A stretch of DNA of 64,000 nucleotides from Bacteroidales bacterium (lineage in GTDB: Bacteria > Bacteroidota > Bacteroidia > Bacteroidales > Bacteroidaceae), in the NCBI GenBank assembly GCA_015060905.1, contig SUXQ01000004.1, positions 1-64,000 of the forward strand, given 5' to 3'. The position numbers and the translations under genes were made by a program. Shown piece after piece: positions 15,778 through 23,667 of this stretch. The notes beneath the pieces were generated by a model, which was given only the letters and a program-made list of their open reading frames with translations, was not told where the DNA came from and did not search any database. The stretch's first letter is position 1, and each line of letters starts with the position of its first letter.

Positions 15778-18700
15778 TTATCCTTTAATGGTTTGAGAAA
15801 TCGAAGTTTGATGTTTTTTGTCATCGTCTTTCTTTTCGTATAGTTTCCAATAGATTACAGGCAGCATGGTTACTACCAGAATTAATGAGCCGATACCTCC
15901 GGCAAAGATGCTTACCCCTACCGGCATCCAGAAACTGGTAGCTGCCACAATCATAGGTACTACACCTACAGCAGTAGTAGCCGTTGTCAAGAAAATAGGT
16001 ACCATGCGTCGGCGCCCAGCATCGTAAGCAGCATCACGAGCTGACCAACCTTCTTTACGGAGTCCTTCGGCATGCTCGAAGATGAGGATTTCGTTACGCA
16101 TAATCATGCCCATCAGCGTAATGAGACCGAACATAGCCGTTACACCTACCGGACGACCTGCTATCCACAACCCAATCAGCATACCCGGGAAGCAGAATGC
16201 AATGGCTGCAATACTTACGAAGGTAAGCTTGTAAGTACGGAAGTTGAAGAGCAGGAAGAAGAAGATGATGACCAATGCAACCAACAGTGATTTTTGGATA
16301 GTTCCGGAGGTCTCTGCATCGTCTTCCGGCTCACCGCCCACTTCAAAGCGTACACCTGTAGGTATGTCTATTTCGTTTTCGATTAATTCACGGAAGTCTG
16401 TCTGCAAGCCATTGGAATACACACCGAATCTTGGTTCCAAGTTCACGGTCATGCAACGCACACCGTTGCGGTGCATGATGCGTGTTTCTCCCCATGCCGG
16501 TTCCGCACTACCTACGTGGCGCAGAGGTACTGATGTATTACCAGCCGATAGATAGATGTTGTTCACTCCTTCGTAATCCAGTTCCTCGTTGTGGGCATCT
16601 TTCAGGATGAGCGGTACTTGATAGTCTCCTTCCCAAATTTGGCCGACCTGCATTTCACCCGTATTGAGCATCAGTTCTAGTTCGGCAAGGGTGCGGTTCA
16701 TGCCCAGCTGCGATGTCGTGACAGGATCCAACTCCACTTCTACATACGGACGGGGGTCATCCCAGTCGGTCTTTACGTTCATTACGCGGGAATCCTGACG
16801 CATCAATTGCATCACGTCGTTGGCTACCCGATGTAATGAATCGATATTCTCGCCATAGAAGCGGAATTCAAACGGGGTGAAGATTTGATAGTCCAACTGC
16901 TTGAACTTCACGAAACCATTCGGGAAGCTATCGCTCATCGGTTCGAACTTCTGCAAGACATCTTCGGTGGCGTGAATCGAAACGGTGTTTACAATGAGCT
17001 GTGCATAATGACGGCCTCCTGCTTTAGGAGCATAGGCAGCATGGAAACGGGGCGATGAAGTGCCCACGAACGATGTTACGCTCACTACACGTTCGTCTTC
17101 ACGGAGCAAGGTAGCCACAGAGTCAGCAATCGCTTTTGTTTCGGCCAGACCTTTTCCTTCGGGCAAGGTGATTTCGACGGCAAATTGGTTTCTGTCCGCT
17201 ACGGGCAACATACGTATCTTGATGTTGGGAGCAGCAAAGACAAAAGTCAATATAACGGACAAGATACCGATGCCTACTGTCATCCACGGGTGTCGGAATG
17301 TCCAGGCTAACGCTTTGTTATATCCCTCCTGTACATAGTCTGTAATCGACTTCTTATCAGGATGCTCCTCATAGGACTCTTCTGTTACATCTCCCACACG
17401 ACTTGTAGGTTTCGATACATTTACGTGCTTGTTCTTTGTCACTTTACGCTTCTTGATGAACGCTGCTTCCCAGATAGGCAATACTACAACTGCCAAGACA
17501 AGTGACACGAACAGGTTGATGGCCAGTGTCCATGGCATGTAGAATGTCATGTCGTTCACCAATCCCGTAGTGATGAAGATAACCGGGAAGAAGATGGCAC
17601 ACAGACAGATGGTAGCCAGTGCCATCGGCATGAAATATTGTTCTACCGACATGCGGGCAGCATGCCATCGGCTCATACCCTTGTTCAGGAATTCCAGATA
17701 ACCGTCGAGTACCACGATGGCATTGTCCACCACCATACCCAACACCACGATAAGCCCTGCCAATGTAATGGTATTGAGCGGAATTCCGCACAAATACATC
17801 ACGCCTACCGAGCAGAAGGTGGAAAGAGGTACGATGGCACCGGCTACCAATGCCGTACGCCACGGGAAGAGGATGAGCATGACGAGGACGATGATAATCA
17901 TCGACTCGAATAGGTTCTTCAAGAAGTCCTTCACCGAACGGTCCACCACCTGGCTTTGGTCGGTGATGCACTGGATGGTTACATCATCGGGTAGTGAAGA
18001 CTCGATATAGCTGTCTATAATCTTTTGAACATCCCGTCCATAATGCACGATGTTGTTTCCTGCCAACATTTCCACCGAGAGAATGACGCAGGGGTGCGAA
18101 TTGAATTCGATGTAGGATTCCGATTTGTCATATTCACGCTTTACTTCGGCAATGTCCTTCACACGTACCACATCGCTTCCGTTACTGAAGATGACCGTGT
18201 TTTCAATTTCTTGTTCACAATTGGTCAGCGGCTTGATATGAATCGGTGTATTCTTCTGCCAATTGGTGATGCTTCCCGACATGGTAGTCAGGCCGGCATT
18301 GTTGAGTGCCTGTATTACCTGCATTTGTCCGATGCCATAGGCTGACAAGCGTTCTCTGTCCACATAGATGCTGATTTGTTCGGTGGTTTCACCGTACATG
18401 GTTACGTTGTCGATGGTTTCCAACCGGCGCAATTCATCGGCCAAATCATCGGCATAGTCTTTCAGTTCCCGATAAGAACGATACTCGCTTTTCAATGCAA
18501 TCAGTGTCGAGCTGGTAGCACCGAAATCATCGTTTACGGCAATGGCCAGTACCCCTTGTGGTAGTTCGCTCTTGAAGTTGTTGAGTCCGTGCCGGATTTT
18601 CGACCACACTTCATCCATGTTGTTCACTTCGTCGTGCAGTTCCACCATCATCATACACATTCCGTTGGAAGAAGTCGATGTAGTCTTTCTACGTTTTACT

Positions 18701-18939
18701 TCCTCGAACGTAAAGAGATAGCGTTCCAACGGGCGTGCCACCTGCATCTCCACTTCCTCGGCTGTAGCTCCGGGGTAAACGGCTACTACCAATCCCTGAC
18801 GGATGGTAAAGTCTGGAAATTCGGCCTTGGGCATCATATCCACTCCGAATATCCCCAATAGGAACGCGACTCCTACCAGCAAAAAGGTCAGTCGGTAGTT
18901 GTGCATCAACCACGCGACCCAATTCTGTTTCTTACTCAT
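15778..18939 (-). CDS. RND efflux transporter permease (HAE1 type)
   Basis: Inner-membrane proton-driven pump subunit, 1053 residues, the full length for AcrB-type proteins. It shows the first transmembrane helix near the N-terminus, the porter-domain opening VYPGATAEEVEMQVARPLE, and the transmembrane-4 motif VVDNAIVVLDG, in which one of the usual paired Asp residues is Asn. The second half repeats the fold, with ITLMGMIMRNEILIFEH in transmembrane 10. The start overlaps the stop of the adaptor gene by one base, so the two are coupled. Drug, bile-salt or toxin export is likely; the substrate is unknown. Confidence 0.95.
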   Translation of the reverse strand: MSKKQNWVAWLMHNYRLTFLLVGVAFLLGIFGVDMMPKAEFPDFTIRQGLVVAVYPGATAEEVEMQVARPLERYLFTFEEVKRRKTTSTSSNGMCMMMVELHDEVNNMDEVWSKIRHGLNNFKSELPQGVLAIAVNDDFGATSSTLIALKSEYRSYRELKDYADDLADELRRLETIDNVTMYGETTEQISIYVDRERLSAYGIGQMQVIQALNNAGLTTMSGSITNWQKNTPIHIKPLTNCEQEIENTVIFSNGSDVVRVKDIAEVKREYDKSESYIEFNSHPCVILSVEMLAGNNIVHYGRDVQKIIDSYIESSLPDDVTIQCITDQSQVVDRSVKDFLKNLFESMIIIVLVMLILFPWRTALVAGAIVPLSTFCSVGVMYLCGIPLNTITLAGLIVVLGMVVDNAIVVLDGYLEFLNKGMSRWHAARMSVEQYFMPMALATICLCAIFFPVIFITTGLVNDMTFYMPWTLAINLFVSLVLAVVVLPIWEAAFIKKRKVTKNKHVNVSKPTSRVGDVTEESYEEHPDKKSITDYVQEGYNKALAWTFRHPWMTVGIGILSVILTFVFAAPNIKIRMLPVADRNQFAVEITLPEGKGLAETKAIADSVATLLREDERVVSVTSFVGTSSPRFHAAYAPKAGGRHYAQLIVNTVSIHATEDVLQKFEPMSDSFPNGFVKFKQLDYQIFTPFEFRFYGENIDSLHRVANDVMQLMRQDSRVMNVKTDWDDPRPYVEVELDPVTTSQLGMNRTLAELELMLNTGEMQVGQIWEGDYQVPLILKDAHNEELDYEGVNNIYLSAGNTSVPLRHVGSAEPAWGETRIMHRNGVRCMTVNLEPRFGVYSNGLQTDFRELIENEIDIPTGVRFEVGGEPEDDAETSGTIQKSLLVALVIIFFFLLFNFRTYKLTFVSIAAIAFCFPGMLIGLWIAGRPVGVTAMFGLITLMGMIMRNEILIFEHAEGLRKEGWSARDAAYDAGRRRMVPIFLTTATTAVGVVPMIVAATSFWMPVGVSIFAGGIGSLILVVTMLPVIYWKLYEKKDDDKKHQTSISQTIKG

Positions 18940-19964
18940 TAGATAACCTCCATTCCTTCACTAAGTTTCTGATAGCCTTCGGTAATGACCACATCGCCTT
19001 GTTGCAAGCCGGTCAAGACAACGATTCTGTTGCCTGTGGCATCGCCTGTCGTAACGGTAGCCCGATGTGCTTTACCTCCCTTGTTGGTCCATACGAAATA
19101 TTCTCCGTTTGCATTCTTGCGGACGGATGTAATGGGTACGGTGATGACTTCATGCTGAGTGGCATGATGTATCTGTACATGAGCCACCATACCCGGTAAG
19201 AGTTGGCGTTCGCTGTTCTTCACGTTTACTTTGATGTCGTAAGTATGTGTGGAGTTGTTGGCGTCAATACATTTTTCAATCTTCCCACCTTCGAAGGTTT
19301 GACCGGCAAGTGCATCCAGTGTAATTTTTGACGAAGAGGCCGATGTAATGCCTGCAATTTCTTTTTCAGGAATGCTTGCCCGTACCTTTACATGATTGAT
19401 GACGAGAATCTTCGCAACGGGCAGAGCTGGCAACACCACTTCGCCCACATTCATTACACCCTTACCTATAATTCCATTTTCGGGCGCATAGATACTGCAA
19501 TCGGCCAACGATTTCTTGGCCATTTCGAGTGATGCTTCGGCTTGTTGTACTTTGCTTTGCACCTCTACCCATTCCATTTCCGGGAGAGAATTGTTGTCAT
19601 GGAGTTGTTTCAGACGTTTGTAGGCATCGCCAGCCTGCTCCATTTGAGCCTTTGCTGCAATAAGCATGTTTTCTGCTTGTGTCTTGTCTATTTCAGCAAT
19701 AAGTTGTCCTTTCCTGACCATTTCTCCTTCGCTGACACAAACCTTACTGATAGTTCCGCTACCGGTAAATCCTACCGATATGGCCGATTCTTCTTCCACG
19801 ATACCAATATAGCTTTTTGTGTCTATATCCGAAGACGGATGGACAACTTCACTTCGCACACTCATCGGAGCTGCATTCTTCGTTTTTTCTTCTTGATTGC
19901 TACATCCTGTTGATAGTGGCATCATGGCTACGGCAATCAGTGTTAAAAGTACATTCTTTTTCAT
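18939..19964 (-). CDS. RND efflux periplasmic adaptor lipoprotein (HlyD/MFP family)
   Basis: Membrane-fusion subunit of the pump, 341 residues. It is a lipoprotein with lipobox LSTGC at about residues 17-21. A biotinyl-lipoyl half-motif (FTGSGTISKVCVSEGEMVRKGQLIAEID), a coiled-coil hairpin (about 95-160) and a second lipoyl half (YAPENGIIGKGVMNVGEVV) are followed by beta-barrel and membrane-proximal domains. It is the first gene of the operon. On the minus strand TAATTTTG (20009-20016) is a possible -7 box. The divergent AraC gene is the likely regulator. Confidence 0.94.
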   Translation of the reverse strand: MKKNVLLTLIAVAMMPLSTGCSNQEEKTKNAAPMSVRSEVVHPSSDIDTKSYIGIVEEESAISVGFTGSGTISKVCVSEGEMVRKGQLIAEIDKTQAENMLIAAKAQMEQAGDAYKRLKQLHDNNSLPEMEWVEVQSKVQQAEASLEMAKKSLADCSIYAPENGIIGKGVMNVGEVVLPALPVAKILVINHVKVRASIPEKEIAGITSASSSKITLDALAGQTFEGGKIEKCIDANNSTHTYDIKVNVKNSERQLLPGMVAHVQIHHATQHEVITVPITSVRKNANGEYFVWTNKGGKAHRATVTTGDATGNRIVVLTGLQQGDVVITEGYQKLSEGMEVI

Positions 19965-20038
19965 TCGGTTTTTATTTTACTGTAAAATATGATTTGCTTT
20001 TAGACGTGCAAAATTAGAAAGTGATTTCTGATTGTTCG

Positions 20039-20093
20039 TGTCCTGATAGGGCAGCAGAATTGTCCATTATTCTTCGCGAAGCTTATCAGGACA
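20039..20093. promoter_or_regulatory. Inverted repeat between the efflux operon and the AraC gene
   Basis: TGTCCTGATA (20039-20048) and TATCAGGACA (20084-20093) are a perfect 10-bp inverted repeat 35 bases apart. A 10-bp palindrome CTTCGCGAAG (20072-20081) lies between them. They sit upstream of both divergent promoters, as expected for AraC-type operators or looping sites. Binding is inference. Confidence 0.45.
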
Positions 20094-20114
20094 TAAACTA
20101 AGTACATTCGGACA

Positions 20115-20143
20115 TTTGAATTGTACCAAAATAGCTACCTTTG
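20115..20143 (+). promoter_or_regulatory. Candidate promoter of the AraC gene
   Basis: TACCTTTG (20136-20143) matches the -7 consensus. TTTG (20115-20118) lies 17 bases upstream, slightly closer than ideal. The AraC start is 28 bases downstream. Confidence 0.45.
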
Positions 20144-20171
20144 CATCGTTGTAATTCAAAAAGAGCTTCAG

Positions 20172-21074
20172 ATGAAACAGTCCAACTTTACCGAAATAGG
20201 CTTTGAGCATATACCTGACTGGATAGATTTTGACTATATAGACAATGACTTGATCATCTATTCGGATGTCAAGGATTTGCCATTCAAGGAAGATGTATTG
20301 AAGACAGCGATGGTGACCATTGGCGTGTGCTTTAAAGGAAGAATGCAATTGGACATCAATGACAGTCCGTATCAAGTGAAGCCAAACGACATTCTGATTT
20401 GTCCTCCCAATGCTTATATCAAGAATGCGTGGTTAAGTCCGGACTTTGAATGTGACATCCTCTGTCTGTCTCCTCGTGTTGTTACGGATTTCATCCCGAA
20501 AAACAGGCTCTGGGACAAAATCAATATGCTATCTGCTTATCCCATCATTCACGTGGACAATGAAAACCGGCATATCTTCGAACTTTGCATGAAGATGTTG
20601 AAGGAAAAGCTTCGGGCATCTTCATCCAAATACAAGAAGGAGATTGTCTATTCCATTGTCAAGACTTACCTGCTTGAATTGTTAGAGAATATCAATTTGG
20701 ATGAAGTTCCTCAAAAGGATTTTAGCCGGAAAGAAATCCTATATAAGAATTTTATGAAACTGCTTTCATCGCAAACTATAAAACCTCGCTCTTTAACTTG
20801 GTATTCAAACAAACTCTGTGTTTCCCCAAAATATTTGTCGGCGATATGTAAGGAAATCAGTGAGAAGACAGCCTTTGCTTGGATTAATGAATTTGTTCTT
20901 AATGATATCAAGCATTTACTATTAAACACCGACAAATCAATGAAAGAGATTGCTGATTATTACAATTTTCCAAACAGCTCATTCTTTGGAAAGTATATTA
21001 GACATCATACAGGATATTCTCCTGGAGAATATCGTAGGTTTCTTATTGATGACAGAAATGCGTCACAAATTTAA
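20172..21074 (+). CDS. AraC-family transcriptional regulator
   Basis: Regulator of 300 residues. The N-terminal two thirds resemble an AraC-type cupin ligand domain (MQLDINDSPYQVKPNDILICPP), and the C-terminal 100 residues carry two helix-turn-helix units with SPKYLSAICKEISEKTAFAW and SMKEIADYYNFPNSSFFGKY, ending HHTGYSPGEYR. The start at 20172 gives MKQSNFTEIGFEH; the open 17 upstream residues cover the promoter. It is divergent from the efflux operon and probably controls it, perhaps in response to a pump substrate. Confidence 0.9.
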   Translation: MKQSNFTEIGFEHIPDWIDFDYIDNDLIIYSDVKDLPFKEDVLKTAMVTIGVCFKGRMQLDINDSPYQVKPNDILICPPNAYIKNAWLSPDFECDILCLSPRVVTDFIPKNRLWDKINMLSAYPIIHVDNENRHIFELCMKMLKEKLRASSSKYKKEIVYSIVKTYLLELLENINLDEVPQKDFSRKEILYKNFMKLLSSQTIKPRSLTWYSNKLCVSPKYLSAICKEISEKTAFAWINEFVLNDIKHLLLNTDKSMKEIADYYNFPNSSFFGKYIRHHTGYSPGEYRRFLIDDRNASQI

Positions 21075-21159
21075 GATTAGTGACATTTGCTATAATTAAG
21101 AATTATTGTTATATAAGCCAGTAACAATCCAGCCCCTTTCGATCATCTAAAATCAATCC

Positions 21160-21203
21160 TTTATCTCCTTTGTCAGATGCAACGGAGATAAACGACTGAC
21201 AAA
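21160..21203. other. H-type pseudoknot-like double inverted repeat
   Basis: Two perfect inverted repeats interlock: 21160-21168 pairs with 21184-21192 (9 bp) and 21169-21176 pairs with 21196-21203 (8 bp). The order stem1, stem2, stem1', stem2' with loops of 0, 7 and 3 bases is that of an H-type pseudoknot in RNA, or of paired recombinase or operator sites in DNA. Function unknown. Confidence 0.5.
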
Positions 21204-21365
21204 ATAGTAGAAACAAAGAATAGCATAAATAATAGGTCATTACTTGAAAACCAATCATTCAAAATGTTCTCAAATCTTTCAGAGGCTTATTATTTTAGAC
21301 AGAGAGAAATTTGGCAAGCGGCAGATTTCACTCCCTCCAAAATAATAGATTGATAAGAGTGTGCT

Positions 21366-21396
21366 TTTGCCGTTCTTGGAAATTGTCGTACCTTTG
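21366..21396 (+). promoter_or_regulatory. Orphan consensus promoter
   Basis: TTTG (21366-21369) and TACCTTTG (21389-21396) are exactly 19 bases apart. No intact gene follows before the BspA-like fragment at 21595, so the original downstream gene seems to be lost, or the promoter makes an RNA. Confidence 0.6.
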
Positions 21397-21594
21397 TGCC
21401 GAAAACGTGGAATGATGGAAACATCAAACTGCAAATAGCACTGAAAAGAGAAGAAACACCCTTTATTGACACGCTTTGAGCGTTAAGAAACAATAAAAAT
21501 GTTAAATCTTCACCTTTTATAATGCACCGTTAAAGGTTATGACCATATTTCTGACTTATTACTCGCAAAATATTGAGTAATAACTGGTTGTAAA

Positions 21595-21707
21595 TTCGAG
21601 GGTTGTATCAACCTTACAAGTATCTATTTATTAAATAAGGCCCCGCTAAGTTTAAGATATCCTTTTAATAATTATGACGCCACTTTATACATACCTCAAG
21701 GGTCACT
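21595..21707 (+). repeat. 113-bp direct repeat, right copy
   Basis: Partner of 13026-13138 with two mismatches, same orientation. The boundary on the left is sharp: similarity begins exactly at TTCGAG in both copies. Confidence 0.9.
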
Positions 21708-21984
21708 AGAAGCAAATAAGAATGCCAACATTTGGAAAGAGTTTAATAATATCGTTGAATTTGACCCAACAAGCATTGAGGATGTAACAGAGGATGTTCC
21801 CACCTTTGAAGTAACTGCCGGTGGCATTCTGTTTACCGGTGCCGAGGGCAAGGTGGTTGCTGTTTACACTACCAGCGGTGCGCTTGTTGAAAAGATTAAC
21901 GCATACGCAGGCGAGGAGATTACGCTCGACAAGGGTGTTTATATTATCCGCGTGGGTAACAAGGCTGTGAAAATAAAACTATAA
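21595..21984 (+). pseudogene. Right fragment of the disrupted BspA-like gene
   Basis: An open frame of 129 codons without a start codon at the fragment boundary. It encodes FEGCINLTSIYLL through TLYIPQGSLEANKNANIW, then EFDPTSIEDVTEDVP and the sorting-domain-like end GVYIIRVGNKAVKIKL. This is collinear with residues from about 85 to the end of the intact BspA-like protein at 8.1 kb. Signal peptide and N-terminal domain are absent. The coding frame is undamaged, so the break is recent or still under selection. Confidence 0.8.
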
Positions 21985-22000
21985 GTAAAATATTGATGTT

Positions 22001-22041
22001 AAAAAGGTTGCGCCCGAAAAAAGCAGGCGCAACCTTTTTTA
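22001..22041 (+). terminator. Terminator after the right BspA-like fragment
   Basis: A stem (AAAGGTTGCGCC with GGCGCAACCTTT, about 22003-22014 and 22026-22037) ends in a T-run. It is nearly the same hairpin as the one following the intact BspA-like gene at 8755-8788. Confidence 0.85.
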
Positions 22042-22083
22042 TATTATGGAATTGAAGAAACAGTCCGTTAATTTCTTCTAAAA

Positions 22084-23046
22084 TTATTTGACAGACGGTA
22101 GTTCATCAAGGGTTATTACGTCGGGATGATGGTATATGCGACGCAGCTCTTCCTTGTTGTGTTTTTGGACGTACGAGGTATGCCAAAGCATCCACCAAAG
22201 CCATTGCGTACCGTTCTGCTTGCATTCTTCGGGATTTGGTAGCGTGCCACATTCGTGCAGGGGTATCATGTTGCCCTTTCCGTACATAGACTCAATGTCA
22301 TAGTAGAGCCCTCGCTGTGCTTCTTTTGAATAGGTGTCCGGCCCGCAAATGTCGAAGTATTTCTTGTCCACAATGTATTCCTTGTCCAGCTCGCCACTAT
22401 GGCAGAGCACCCAAATAAGGTTGTTCAGCTTTCGTTCCTTAGTGAAGTAGTCGTACATGGTGGTCCACAATTTTACAAAGAGTGCTCCGCCACCCTTGCC
22501 GTACCAGAACCATTTGCCGTCAAACTCGTGCATGGGACGCCACAGCACAGGCACCTTAGCATCTCGCAAAATGGTGAGCCAGTCGGCTACACGTTTCAGG
22601 TCGGCCCACATTGCGGTGTGTTCGGGAGTACCTTCCACAAAACATTGCGCCACGTCAATGGTCATCTTGCTCTGTTCGTAGCCCTCACCCTTTGTGGGTG
22701 CGCCCCAATGCCACATGAGAGTGGGGATTCCACCTTTGCGGTACCATTCTATGAGCAGGTCTATCTCGCGTCTGTTGCTACGGTCGTGAATGAGGTCGTG
22801 TCCTCGCACAGCCGGATATTTCCCTGTTACTTTATATACAAATTCAATTTCGTCTATACCCCATGGAGCCCACATCTGCCCTGAAAGGGTTTTGCCCTGA
22901 GCATGAAAGCGATGAAGGGTCTTGTACAGTTTTCGGGCTTCCTTGCTGGCCTTTGGGTTGGATAGTTTCGGACTTTTGGCATATAGGTTGCTGTATGCAA
23001 GTCCAAACACCAAAAGAATTGTGGCGATAAAAGTAAACTTTCTCAT
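22084..23046 (-). CDS. GH26 beta-mannanase-like glycoside hydrolase
   Basis: Secreted or periplasmic glycosidase of family GH26, which cuts beta-1,4-mannans. The protein is 320 residues with a signal peptide (residues 1-23, ending LYA). The acid/base Glu174 lies in VLWRPMHEFDGKWFWYG and the nucleophile Glu265 in IPLHECGTLP, at family spacing. Substrate-cleft motifs RGHDLIHDR and PTLMWHWGAP are present. No SusC/SusD or other mannan genes are next to it, so it is not part of a full utilisation locus here. Confidence 0.92.
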   Translation of the reverse strand: MRKFTFIATILLVFGLAYSNLYAKSPKLSNPKASKEARKLYKTLHRFHAQGKTLSGQMWAPWGIDEIEFVYKVTGKYPAVRGHDLIHDRSNRREIDLLIEWYRKGGIPTLMWHWGAPTKGEGYEQSKMTIDVAQCFVEGTPEHTAMWADLKRVADWLTILRDAKVPVLWRPMHEFDGKWFWYGKGGGALFVKLWTTMYDYFTKERKLNNLIWVLCHSGELDKEYIVDKKYFDICGPDTYSKEAQRGLYYDIESMYGKGNMIPLHECGTLPNPEECKQNGTQWLWWMLWHTSYVQKHNKEELRRIYHHPDVITLDELPSVK

Positions 23047-23667
23047 AATCTTAGAAACTGTTTATAATTTATAAAAAAACAGCATTATGCTGTTTGGTAA
23101 CATATTGGATATCTACAAATTAATTGAACCGCGCTTTGGATATTATAAGTACCAATCAATTAAACTTATGACTAAATATTCAACCAACCTTACTGATAAA
23201 CATACGCAATGTTATAGAAAAAATCATTAATATACAAGAAAGAAGGCGAAAACATTCTCTCAATAATATTATAAATACAAGTATTTTCATTCCTGCATAG
23301 TGTGATAAGTATAGGGAAAAATTATTTGAAGATTGCAGCAATCTTGTAAGATTTACAATTATTCTATTCAGCAAAATGAATAAAAATTTCTACATTTTAA
23401 ATGAAAGTGACGACAAAAAAATGCTATTTGCAACTATTCGACTAAAGAAGATTGTAAAAATTGTAAAAGATAGCTCGATTTTTATTACTTTTGCAGTAAA
23501 CAACGAACAGAAGCTGCGCTAAATGCAAAATAATCAGGCTTGCTTGATATTATTTGGCTTCGCCGAAATTCAAATGTGCTCGTTGCGTGTATAATTAAAA
23601 TTATATCCACTCGCTTATTTGAATATTCGCTCGTTTGTTACTATATTTACGGCAAAATTCAAAAAAC
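23047..23667. other. Intergenic region between GH26 and hydrogenase genes
   Basis: About 620 bases without a convincing gene. A perfect 8-bp hairpin (23077-23084 with 23088-23095) lies 31 bases before the GH26 start on its upstream side. TACTTTTG at 23486-23493 with TTG 22 bases upstream is a possible hydrogenase promoter, followed by a leader of about 170 bases with a small GGCTTCGCC hairpin. Confidence 0.4.

Larger units (their letters stand above)
13139..21594. mobile_element. 8.46-kb insertion between BspA-like gene fragments
   Basis: Segment between the two direct repeats. It carries a pseudoknot-capable RNA, an Abi_2 RNase gene, a short orphan reading frame, a tRNA-like sequence, a tolC-RND-HlyD operon, an AraC regulator, a second pseudoknot-like sequence and an orphan promoter. 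The flanking fragments show that it interrupts a gene. No integrase, transposase or relaxase is present, so it cannot move by itself as seen here; it may be a decayed element or a cargo block brought in by recombination. A 9-bp inverted repeat (21556-21564 with 21575-21583) lies just inside the right end. Confidence 0.6.
21075..21594. other. Gap at the right end of the insertion
   Basis: About 520 bases without a complete gene. It contains a pseudoknot-like paired sequence (21160-21203), a consensus promoter (21366-21396), a frame ending at about 21479 (TLKREETPFIDTL-like tail, unrecognised) and a 9-bp inverted repeat at 21556-21583. It looks like the remains of an element end or of a deleted gene. 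Confidence 0.45.

Noticed and set aside
13139-21594. Calling the insertion an integrative conjugative element or prophage
   Set aside because: No integrase, relaxase, mobilisation, capsid or replication genes are present and no tRNA target duplication is visible.
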